A DNA stretch of 64,000 nucleotides from Haloarcula amylovorans (GTDB lineage: Archaea; Halobacteriota; Halobacteria; Halobacteriales; Haloarculaceae), in NCBI RefSeq assembly GCF_004681185.1, contig NZ_SRIF01000002.1, positions 1,113,456 through 1,177,455 of the forward strand, read 5' to 3'. The notes under the pieces are model-generated. The model was given only the letters and a program-made list of their open reading frames with translations, was not told where the DNA came from and did no database searches. Positions 45,491 through 53,107 of this stretch are shown here, in pieces (positions within the stretch are counted from its first letter, which is position 1; each line of letters starts with the position of its first letter). The position numbers and the translations under genes were made by a program.

Positions 45491-48400
45491 ATGGGGAACG
45501 ACCGAGGCGACGTGGGGACCGAAGGGGGCGGACGAAGGGAACTCGGCCGGGAAGTCGCGGAAAACGTCGCCGAGGCCCTCGAAGTCCTCGCCGAGGGGTT
45601 CTTCGAGTACCCCGACAACGACCTCGGGCGGTCGGCACTGACCGAACGCGGTCTGCTTTCAGACGATCGATCGGATTTCGAGGCGGCGAGACTCGGCCTC
45701 GTCTACGAGAGTTCGCTCGTCTACCTCTATCGACTTCTCGTCGTCCTGTACGCCGAGAGCGAGGAGCGGCACCTACCGGAGACGAAAAACGGGGGTTACG
45801 AGCGGGGCGGGCTGCACTCGCTGAAACGGGCCGTCGCCGCTCGACTCGACAGCGCGGACTCGGCGTACTCCAGTCGACAGACCGACCTGTGGTCGCGTCT
45901 CGACGAACTGTTCGAACGCCTCGATCGGGACAGTACGTCGCTCGGAACTGACGAGGAGGCCCCGTCCGTTCCGGCGTACGACAGTTGGCTGTTCCGAACG
46001 GACCCCGACGAGGGTAACCCCCGTGAAACGCGCTTTCTCGCCGACTACGCGGTCAGTGACGCCCACCTCGCCCGAGTCGTCGAACTGCTGACTCGACACG
46101 AAGACGACGGCGAAACGTCGTTTATCGACTACTCGTCGCTGGCCGTTCGACAGTTGGGGAGTATTCACGAAACCCTCTTGCAGTACCGACTCGACGTGGC
46201 CGACGAACCGCTGACGCTGACGGACGGGGCCTATACGGCTGCGGGCGACGGTGACCACGTCGTCGTCCCGACGGGCAGCATCTATCTGACGACGGACGAC
46301 GGCGAGCGGAAAGCGACGGGTGCGTACTACACGCCGGAGTACGTCGTCGAACACGTCGTCGAGCGCACCCTCGGACCGCTCGTCCGGGACATTCGAGCGG
46401 ACCTCGAAGCCGAGCACGCTCGTCGCGATGGAACTGGGGGAGACGGGGCGCAGGGGGACTCGGCCGACGAGTTCACGCGGCGAGTCCTCGACCTGAGCGT
46501 GCTAGATCCGGCGATGGGGAGCGGTCACTTCCTCCTCGCCGTCGTCGAGTACCTCGCTCGGGAAATCGTCGCCGAACGGGAACGGCAGGCGCAATCGGGC
46601 GACGAGTCCGTCGATGCAACCGACGATATGGACCGAGCGCGACGGCAGGTCGCACGACACTGCGTCTACGGCGTCGATCTGGATCCGCTGGCCGTCGAAC
46701 TGGCGACGGCGTCGCTCTGGCTCCGAGCGTCGGTCGCCAACCGACCGCTCACATCGCTCGACCGCCACCTCAAGACAGGCAATGCGCTGGTCGGGAGCGA
46801 CATCGAGGAGATCCCGGCGGCCAAGAGCGAATACGGGCGATGCGAACGCGAGTGGCGTCGCCGGCGGCTGACGGCGATTGCCAACGTCTACACCGCCGAG
46901 CGATTCGGGCTCGATACCGTCCCGGCCGACGCCTACCAGCGGATGGCCGCCGCGCTAGAAGACGACGAGGTGTGGGCGACTATCGAGAAGGCGACGTGGT
47001 TTCAGGAGGCGCAGCGACTGGCGGCGGACGACTCGTACTTCCACTGGAAGCTAGAGTTTCCGGAGATGTACTATGACGAGAGCGGCGACCCGCTCGACCG
47101 ACCCGGATTCGACGCCGTCGTCGGGAATCCGCCGTGGGTGGCGACCGCCGGGCGCGCGAACGTCAGCGCCGCCATCGCGACCGACCTCCGGGCCTACCTC
47201 GAAGACGCTTTCGAGACGACACAAGACCAGTTCGACCTCTACGTGGCGTTCTACGAGCAGGCGATTCGCCAGTCTCAGACGGGTCGGGTCGGGTTCGTCG
47301 TCCCGGACTCGGTGCTGACGCGCGAACAGAACGAACCCATCAGGGCGTACGTCCTCGAACACACGTCGCTCGTGGAGATACTGCAGGTCGGTGCCGTGTT
47401 CGAGGGCGTCGAAAGCGGCGCGGTGATTCTCGTCAGCGGCGACGAGACGGACGCCGTCCGCTGTGCGAGCGCGACCGACGCTGACCGAACGAATCTGGAC
47501 GATATCGCCTACGACCCGATTCCGTCTCGCGTCTTCGAAGCGCAAGACGCGGCGCGATTCCTGCTGTATCTCGACGCAGACACTCGCTCGATTCTCGACA
47601 AAATCGAGCGCCAGCCCCCGCTCGGTGAATTCATCACCATCTCGCGGGGTGAGGAGATGAGTAAACGAGCTGAGCGCCTCGCCGAGAGCCCACAGGGAGG
47701 GGAAGGGACGCGCCCGATCGCGCCCGGCGGTGCGGTGCGTCGGTACGGCATCGACGACGAGGAACTCCGCTACGTCGAGGCTGCCGACCTCGAAAAGGAC
47801 GAGCGCAACTACGAGAGTCCGAAACTCGTCTTCCGCCAGACCAGCGCGTCGCTCGTCGGCACGCTCGACTCGGACGGTCTCGCAACCATCAAATCGGCGT
47901 ACAACATCCACATCGAGTCGGGATCAACTGACGAACTCAAACACCTCCTCGGGGTGTTGAACTCCTCAGTGTTGAACTTCTACCACCACTACAAGCACGC
48001 CGCCTACCGGACCGTATTCCCACAAATTAACCAATCCACCTTCGAGGCGCTGCCGACGGCGATGAGCGAGGGGCCGGATTCGGAGCTCGTCGACGCCGTC
48101 GGCCGTATGCTCTCGCTGACGGCCGAGCGCTCCCGGCTCGACCTCGACCTTACCGAGTCTCTCGGGACGTACGAGTTCGGGCCGTCGCTGGGTACTCTCT
48201 CAGAGTGTTGCCCGGCAGAAGGCGTCTCGACGACGAAACTCGGAGCGACCGCCGACGAGTGGCCGAATCTACGAATCGGCGACGTTCGTGCGGAGTCAAG
48301 CTCGAACGGTCTCGTCATCGCCGCGAGCGCCCGGTACAAACCCGACGACGACACGGTCGAGACCGACAGGTGGGGATACGCGGAAACCGAGCCGATTCCG

Positions 48401-48733
48401 GCGCTCGAACTCGACGGGGTAGACGACGAACGCGAAACCCTGGTCGAAGCCTTCGTCCCCTACGCCGCCGACAGGCGCGAGGGATTCGCCGACTTCCGGG
48501 CGAACGCGACCCAGTCCAGTTCGCTCGTGACGCGACTGCAGTCGCTGACGCTGCCACGCCTCGACGACGTGGCGGCAGGGCTTCGAGAGTTCTCGGACGA
48601 GCGCGCTCGCGCCCGACAGTTGGACCGACGAATCGAAGCGCTCGATTCGGCTATCGAGCGTCGCGTGTGTTCACTGTACGGTCTCTCTGCGGACGAACGA
48701 GACGTGATTCGAAAAGAGTTCGATAGCGGGTGA
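45491..48733 (+). CDS. Eco57I/PglX-like adenine-specific DNA methylase, nuclease domain not seen
   Basis: 1080 residues. After a helical lead-in ('ARLGLVYESSLVYLYRLLVVLYAESEER'), the methylase core has 'RKATGAYYTPEYVVEHVV', AdoMet motif I 'LDPAMGSGHFLLAVVEYLA' near residue 338 and catalytic motif IV 'VVGNPPWV' near 544. A TaqI-like target-recognition region follows (about 690-900, 'LVFRQTSASLVGTL'). Type IIG enzymes of this layout usually start with a PD-(D/E)xK nuclease before the helical part; here only about 50 residues precede it. So it is probably a solitary N6-adenine methylase, a degenerate type IIG enzyme, or a BREX/PglX relative without its partners. Confidence 0.85.
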   Translation: MGNDRGDVGTEGGGRRELGREVAENVAEALEVLAEGFFEYPDNDLGRSALTERGLLSDDRSDFEAARLGLVYESSLVYLYRLLVVLYAESEERHLPETKNGGYERGGLHSLKRAVAARLDSADSAYSSRQTDLWSRLDELFERLDRDSTSLGTDEEAPSVPAYDSWLFRTDPDEGNPRETRFLADYAVSDAHLARVVELLTRHEDDGETSFIDYSSLAVRQLGSIHETLLQYRLDVADEPLTLTDGAYTAAGDGDHVVVPTGSIYLTTDDGERKATGAYYTPEYVVEHVVERTLGPLVRDIRADLEAEHARRDGTGGDGAQGDSADEFTRRVLDLSVLDPAMGSGHFLLAVVEYLAREIVAERERQAQSGDESVDATDDMDRARRQVARHCVYGVDLDPLAVELATASLWLRASVANRPLTSLDRHLKTGNALVGSDIEEIPAAKSEYGRCEREWRRRRLTAIANVYTAERFGLDTVPADAYQRMAAALEDDEVWATIEKATWFQEAQRLAADDSYFHWKLEFPEMYYDESGDPLDRPGFDAVVGNPPWVATAGRANVSAAIATDLRAYLEDAFETTQDQFDLYVAFYEQAIRQSQTGRVGFVVPDSVLTREQNEPIRAYVLEHTSLVEILQVGAVFEGVESGAVILVSGDETDAVRCASATDADRTNLDDIAYDPIPSRVFEAQDAARFLLYLDADTRSILDKIERQPPLGEFITISRGEEMSKRAERLAESPQGGEGTRPIAPGGAVRRYGIDDEELRYVEAADLEKDERNYESPKLVFRQTSASLVGTLDSDGLATIKSAYNIHIESGSTDELKHLLGVLNSSVLNFYHHYKHAAYRTVFPQINQSTFEALPTAMSEGPDSELVDAVGRMLSLTAERSRLDLDLTESLGTYEFGPSLGTLSECCPAEGVSTTKLGATADEWPNLRIGDVRAESSSNGLVIAASARYKPDDDTVETDRWGYAETEPIPALELDGVDDERETLVEAFVPYAADRREGFADFRANATQSSSLVTRLQSLTLPRLDDVAAGLREFSDERARARQLDRRIEALDSAIERRVCSLYGLSADERDVIRKEFDSG

Positions 48734-48767
48734 GCGTGACGCCTACGAGTCGGAGCGGTCGCCTGAT

Positions 48768-49118
48768 TCAGGCCATATCGCGGCAGGTCTCCACGCAGTC
48801 GCGGAGCACGTCGACACAGAGCTGGCAGTGGTCGGCGTCGTGTTGTTCGCATTCGTCGGCACACGCTTCGCAGGCGTCCGCGCAGGCCTCGGCGAGCTGC
48901 GAACTGAACTGCGAATCACGGGCCATGAACCGGGCGTGTAGCGACGCGATGTCAGCGACATCCCGACAGAGGCGGGCGCACTCCTCCATGTCCTCGCTCC
49001 CGAGGCACTCGTCGGCACACCACTCACAGACCTCGGCGGCTTCGTTGCAGTTCTCGATGCACTCTCGCTGTTCCTCGCTCAGATGGTCGATCTCGGAAAC
49101 CGTTTCGGATAGTGACAT
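48768..49118 (-). CDS. Four-helix bundle copper-storage-type protein (Csp/DUF326)
   Basis: 116 residues from Met at 49118 with 15 cysteines (positions 20, 24, 31, 34, 38, 47, 51, 79, 83, 86, 90, 98, 101, 108, 112). They are spaced C-x3-C and C-x2-C along helices, as in Csp proteins that store many Cu(I) ions inside a bundle. No signal peptide, so a cytosolic Csp3-like form. The longer frame to 49289 lacks family character. Convergent with the methylase gene. Confidence 0.88.
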   Translation of the reverse strand: MSLSETVSEIDHLSEEQRECIENCNEAAEVCEWCADECLGSEDMEECARLCRDVADIASLHARFMARDSQFSSQLAEACADACEACADECEQHDADHCQLCVDVLRDCVETCRDMA

Positions 49119-49276
49119 TGCGTACCGTACATCGAGCGGATTCCGTTTCGGAGCTTCGCCTTCAAGTGCAAGTTTGGGGTGTGCCCGTGTCTTCGGTCCC
49201 AAGACGGCAGTCTCCCGGTGGTCCGCTTGGCGTACCAGCCGACCGTTTTTGTACGAAGACGGGCCGATCTGGTGCC

Positions 49277-49867
49277 GTGTCACCGACACCGCCCGATCCG
49301 TCGACTCCCGACCAGCGAGCGGTCAGTTCCGTCGTCGCCGTCGTCCTGTTGCTCGGGCTGACGGTCGCTATCGCCGGGTCGGTGTCGGCGTTCGCACTCG
49401 GCTACGCCGACGATGTGACCGCGTCCGTCCCGACCGTCGCTCACTCAAGTGGTGAGTACGAGACGTATAGCACCGGCGGCGGCCGCTACACGGCACAGGT
49501 CGTTCGGGTCGCTCATCTCGGCGGTGAGACGCTCCGCGTGCGGGAGTTAGAAATCGTCCTCGACGCGAGCGACGCCTGCGGGAAGATTGGCCGGCTGGTG
49601 AACCTCCCCGCCGACGGGGACGACCTCCGCCCGACCACCGAATACGTCCGCGGGGCCGATATCTTCGACAACTCCTACGACGCCGTCGAGGGACCCATCG
49701 GCACGGGCGACGTGGACGACGACGGCGAGTGGACCGCCGGGGAGACGGCACAGTTCCGCGTCTCGACTAGCGAGTGCTCGCTCGACAGCGGCGACCGCCT
49801 CGTCGTTCGCGTCGTCCACGCTCCCACGAACAGCATCGTCATCGAGGAACGGATTCGCGCTACCTGA
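49277..49867 (+). CDS. Type IV pilin-like protein
   Basis: 196 residues from GTG at 49277. The N-terminus 'STPDQRAVSSVVAVVLLLGLTVAIAG' is the archaeal class III signal: a short polar leader, then a hydrophobic helix that builds the filament core. The globular part is beta-rich ('YTAQVVRVAHLGGETLRVRELEIVLDAS'). A TATA-like 'gtttttgtac' lies about 31 bp upstream of 49277. Secreted by PilD-type prepilin peptidase; filament or pseudopilin role not determined. Confidence 0.8.
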   Translation: MSPTPPDPSTPDQRAVSSVVAVVLLLGLTVAIAGSVSAFALGYADDVTASVPTVAHSSGEYETYSTGGGRYTAQVVRVAHLGGETLRVRELEIVLDASDACGKIGRLVNLPADGDDLRPTTEYVRGADIFDNSYDAVEGPIGTGDVDDDGEWTAGETAQFRVSTSECSLDSGDRLVVRVVHAPTNSIVIEERIRAT

Positions 49868-49939
49868 AGCGTTGTGGTGAGCGACGTGCGGGTAGCGTTT
49901 CGGTATCCTTTTGTTCCAGTCAACCCACCTTGCTGACCA

Positions 49940-50647
49940 ATGGCACGGGCAGCGCGGGACGACCTCGCCGAGAAGATTGCCGGGGAGGTGGCCTTGAGCG
50001 ACGAACCGGGGGCGACGCTCCGGAAGTGGCGAACCGACTTCGGCGTGGCTCAGACGGAGTTGGCCGACCAGTTGGACGTCTCACCATCGGTCGTCTCCGA
50101 CTACGAGAGCGGGCGGCGAGACAATCCGGGTATCAATGTCGTCCGGCGACTCGTCAGTGCGCTGCTGGACATCGACGAGGACCGCGGCGGCGACCACATC
50201 CGCCAGCACGCTCGCGTCCTCTCGGCCGGGTTCGACAGCGACGTGGTCTACGACCTCCAAGAGTACGCCGCCAACGTCGGCGTCGAACGGGTGTACGACG
50301 CCATCGACGCCGAGGAGATCCACCGCGGCAGTCAGGACACCGTCGCCGGTCACACCGTCATCAACTCCATTGCGGCCATCACTCGCCTCTCCTCGGACGA
50401 GTTCTTCCAACTGTACGGTCAATCGACGAACCGCGTCCTCGTGTTCACGAACGTCACACGCGGCGAATCCCCGCTCGTGGCACTTCGGGTCGTCTCGCCG
50501 ACGCCCAACGCCGTCGTCCTCCACGGACTCGACAGCGACGCCGTCTGGGAGCACGCCGCCGACCTCGCGCGCATCGACGACTTTTCACTGGCTGTCACCG
50601 ACGTGGAACTGGACGACCTATTGGACGGTCTGCACTCGCTGCCGTAG
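49940..50647 (+). CDS. XRE-type transcriptional regulator (COG1709-like)
   Basis: 235 residues. 'LRKWRTDFGVAQTELADQLDVSPSVVSDYESGRRDNPGINVVRRL' is a classic Cro/XRE helix-turn-helix (residues 28-72). The C-terminal half ('DTVAGHTVINSIAAITRLSSDEFFQLYGQSTNRVLVFTNVTRGESPLVALRV'-type region) is the conserved effector-like domain of archaeal COG1709 proteins. TATA-like 'ccttttgtt' is 30 bp upstream. The regulon is unknown. Confidence 0.88.
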   Translation: MARAARDDLAEKIAGEVALSDEPGATLRKWRTDFGVAQTELADQLDVSPSVVSDYESGRRDNPGINVVRRLVSALLDIDEDRGGDHIRQHARVLSAGFDSDVVYDLQEYAANVGVERVYDAIDAEEIHRGSQDTVAGHTVINSIAAITRLSSDEFFQLYGQSTNRVLVFTNVTRGESPLVALRVVSPTPNAVVLHGLDSDAVWEHAADLARIDDFSLAVTDVELDDLLDGLHSLP

Positions 50648-50756
50648 TCAGTGAGTTCTGATCGAAGGGGGCAGTGTCGCCCGACTACCTGGGGGACTGT
50701 CGGTCTCTCTCCGCATCCCACCGAGGGCCGCGCTCCTTTCGGTCGCGCGCCCCTCG
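50648..50756. other. Short convergent gap with hairpin-prone sequence
   Basis: Between the stops of the XRE regulator and the flavin reductase. It contains 'gcgctcctttcggtcgcgc', a short inverted arrangement similar to the hairpin-cluster modules. No gene seen. Confidence 0.35.
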
Positions 50757-51461
50757 CTACGCCGCGTCCGCCTCCCAACCCTCAGTGTAGATGTTCTCCT
50801 CGTCCACGCCTTCGTCTTCGAGGAGGTCACGGGTCTCGACGACCATCTCGGGGACGCCACAGAGGTAGACGTCCGTCTCGTCGAGTCCGTCCAGCGCGTC
50901 AGGGAGATGGTCCTGTACGTGTCCGGTCCGGCCATTCCATGCCCGGTCGTCGGCATCAGAGAGGACGTACTCGACGCTAACGTTCTCGTGTTCCGCCTGG
51001 AGCTGGTCGAGGCTCTCGCGGAAGATGAGGTGGGACTGGTCGCGTTCGCCGAACACGAGCTGGGCATCGCCCTCCCCTTCGCGTGCGTAGTGTTTCACCA
51101 TCGGATACAACGGCGTGATTCCCGTTCCCGTCGCCACGAACACGGCGTCGCGGTCGAGGTCTCGGACGTGGAGGTTCCCCTCGACTTCCTCGATCTCGAT
51201 TTCGTCGCCCGGCGTCTGCTCGTGCATGAACACCGACCCGTTCCCGTCGTCGTAGCGCTTGATGGCGAGTACGAGCTGGTCGGTGCCGGGCAGATTTGCA
51301 GCAGTGTAGGGCCGCGAGTCGTCCTCGCCGTCGTTCTCGAAGTGAACCGCCGTGTGTTGCCCGGGCCGATACTCGAAGGTGTGGTCGTCGGCGACGAGCC
51401 GAAACTGCTTCACGTCGGGCGTCATCTGATGCACGTCGGCAACAGTGACCGTGAGCGTCAT
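50757..51461 (-). CDS. FAD-dependent ferredoxin reductase-like oxidoreductase
   Basis: 234 residues. The FAD domain has 'YRPGQHTAVHFENDGEDDSRPYTAAN' (R-x-Y-S/T motif), and the NAD(P) domain has 'VFVATGTGITPLYPMVKHY' and the end motif 'DVYLCGVPEMVVETRDLL'. This is the ferredoxin-NADP reductase fold without an attached ferredoxin domain. It probably moves electrons between NAD(P)H and a separate carrier. Preceded by the hairpin cluster, so its promoter is obscure. Confidence 0.88.
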   Translation of the reverse strand: MTLTVTVADVHQMTPDVKQFRLVADDHTFEYRPGQHTAVHFENDGEDDSRPYTAANLPGTDQLVLAIKRYDDGNGSVFMHEQTPGDEIEIEEVEGNLHVRDLDRDAVFVATGTGITPLYPMVKHYAREGEGDAQLVFGERDQSHLIFRESLDQLQAEHENVSVEYVLSDADDRAWNGRTGHVQDHLPDALDGLDETDVYLCGVPEMVVETRDLLEDEGVDEENIYTEGWEADAA

Positions 51462-51546
51462 ATCCGGGTCTCCGGACGCAAGAGTGGTCAGAGACGTGCT
51501 TGCAAGCTTCGGGACATATCGCTACTGCTCGCGGGTCGTTCCACTC

Positions 51547-51689
51547 GCGGCTATCGCCGCTCGCATTCGAGGCGCAAAGCGCCTCGCTCTCCCCGATCGC
51601 AATTCGAGGGACCTCACTTCGTTCGGTCCCTTGCTACTGCTCACGGCTTCGCCGTTCGCTATCCGAGGTTCCGGCAAGCCGGAACCTCG
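51547..51689. repeat. Hairpin cluster at the 3' end of HMG-CoA synthase
   Basis: Inverted pairs: GCGGC/GCCGC (51547-51551/51556-51560), CGAGGCGC/GCGCCTCG (51568-51575/51579-51586), GGGACC/GGTCCC (51608-51613/51625-51630), ACGGC/GCCGT (51643-51647/51651-51655), and 12-bp CGAGGTTCCGGC/GCCGGAACCTCG (51664-51675/51678-51689). The last ends directly at the HMG-CoA synthase stop codon. Linkers read GAGCAGTAGC on the minus strand, as in the 25.3-25.7 kb cluster. Confidence 0.7.
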
Positions 51690-53027
51690 CTACTCCACGT
51701 ACCGATACTTCCGCTCACCCATCCGCCCCCACCCGTCGAAGACGAACTCGGATTCGGGTGCGGTGAACTCCTCAACGTCGGCCTCCATGTCGTGGTTGTG
51801 GACGTCGTGAATCTGCTCGTACTCCTCGAAAGAGAGGTTGTACCGCTCGCGGTTCTGCTTGTCGATGTTCAGCTGGGCGATCTCTTCTTCCCAGCCGGGC
51901 ACGACCGTCTCGGCGTGGACTTCGGCCTGTGCGCCGGAGCCGTAGGAAGCGACCAGTAGCTGTTTCCCCTCCAAGTCGCGGCCGTTCTCGCGGGCGTGTT
52001 TCAGGCCGGCAGCGCGGGCGATGTGGACCGATCCGGTGTACCAGTTGCCGACCTCGCGTGAAATCTCGAGCGTCGGGTCGATAGTGTCGGCGTACCAGTC
52101 TTTGTACCGCTCGGTCTCGGTCAGCGAGTCGGTGTACTCTCGGATGGCGTCGCGGAACTCGTCGTCGGTCTCGAAGTCCTCGCGCATCGGCTGGTGACCG
52201 ATCTCGGCCGCGACGGCCTCCTCGACCTCCGTCCCGCGGATGATGTGTCGGTAGCCGAGCGCCGCGGCCTTCCGGACCATCCCCGGGAACGGCGTGTGGA
52301 AGGGAATCAACGGATAGTCGTCGGGGTGGATGTCGCCGGCCACCGACGCGAAGTCGTCGAGCGCCTCGCGCATCCGGGCGAGGTAGACGTTCACCGAGCG
52401 CTTCCCGTCGACGGACGGGAACTGCTGATTCGGTTTGAGGAAGTCCGTCTCGTCGGCGCTGCCGAAGCCCTGCTCGGTAGAGAGTTCCACGAGGTCGGGG
52501 TCCTCCGAGACCAGCATGGCGACGGCTCCCGCTCCCTGTGTGGCCTCACCGGGGTCGTCACGGGCGTACAGCGCCGTGTCGGTGGCGATGACGATGGCCG
52601 AGCGGCCGCGGTTTCGTCCGGCGCGAATCCAGTTGTAGGCGTCGTCCAGGCTCTGTGTTCCCGAGATACACGCAAACTTCCGTTCGCCCTTGTTCGCGTG
52701 GTGGAAGTCGCCGTCGTACACCTGTTCGAGACAGCCGGCGACGTACGTCGAGACGGGTTTGGAGTTGTCGAAGGAGGATTCCGTAGCCACGTCGATGCGG
52801 CCGATATCGTCGGGTTCGAGCCCCTTGCGTTCCATCAGTCGGTGGGCGGCGTTGGCCGCCATCGTCACGATGTCCTCGTAGACGTCCGGGAACGACGAGG
52901 CGTGCAGTCCCAGCCCCTTCGTATACTTCCCGGGGTCGTCTCCCTGCGCCGGCGCGAACGTCTCGGCGAGGTCGAGTTTCAGCTTCCCTGTCCATATCTC
53001 CATCGCGTCGATACCGACTGCTGTCAT
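51690..53027 (-). CDS. hmgB: Hydroxymethylglutaryl-CoA synthase
   Basis: 445 residues from MTAVGIDAMEIW. It condenses acetyl-CoA with acetoacetyl-CoA for mevalonate and archaeal lipid synthesis. Nucleophile Cys120 is in 'KFACISGTQSLDDAY', general base Glu83 in 'ATESSFDNSK', and His in 'PFHTPFPGMV'. The Lys/Gly-rich late motif 'LLVASYGSGAQAEVHAETV' fits. The start at 53027 is supported by a minus-strand 'cttatacg' 25 bp upstream; a longer frame to 53111 would overlap the upstream gene's end. Confidence 0.95.
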   Translation of the reverse strand: MTAVGIDAMEIWTGKLKLDLAETFAPAQGDDPGKYTKGLGLHASSFPDVYEDIVTMAANAAHRLMERKGLEPDDIGRIDVATESSFDNSKPVSTYVAGCLEQVYDGDFHHANKGERKFACISGTQSLDDAYNWIRAGRNRGRSAIVIATDTALYARDDPGEATQGAGAVAMLVSEDPDLVELSTEQGFGSADETDFLKPNQQFPSVDGKRSVNVYLARMREALDDFASVAGDIHPDDYPLIPFHTPFPGMVRKAAALGYRHIIRGTEVEEAVAAEIGHQPMREDFETDDEFRDAIREYTDSLTETERYKDWYADTIDPTLEISREVGNWYTGSVHIARAAGLKHARENGRDLEGKQLLVASYGSGAQAEVHAETVVPGWEEEIAQLNIDKQNRERYNLSFEEYEQIHDVHNHDMEADVEEFTAPESEFVFDGWGRMGERKYRYVE

Positions 53028-53069
53028 GGATACACCCTCACTACGAGCGTATAAGTTACTGTCGTCCAA

Positions 53070-53091
53070 GAGTTCGACGCTCGTCGAACTC
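53070..53091 (-). terminator. Hairpin after the surface-protein gene
   Basis: GAGTTCGAC (53070-53078) pairs perfectly with GTCGAACTC (53083-53091) over a 4-nt loop, 17 bp past the stop of the 55138-53108 gene and upstream of the HMG-CoA synthase promoter. Confidence 0.5.
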
Positions 53092-53107
53092 CCATTCACC
53101 GGCCCGG

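Noticed and set aside
45342..45638. Longer N-terminus for rfcL
   Set aside because: The extension is Arg/Pro/Ser-rich, overlaps the methylase promoter and gene, and the conserved protein starts at MDWTEKYRP.
48768..49118. Ferredoxin-like iron-sulfur protein
   Set aside because: The cysteines follow helical i, i+3/i+4 spacing over the whole chain rather than the C-x2-C-x2-C-x3-C cluster motif, which fits copper storage better.
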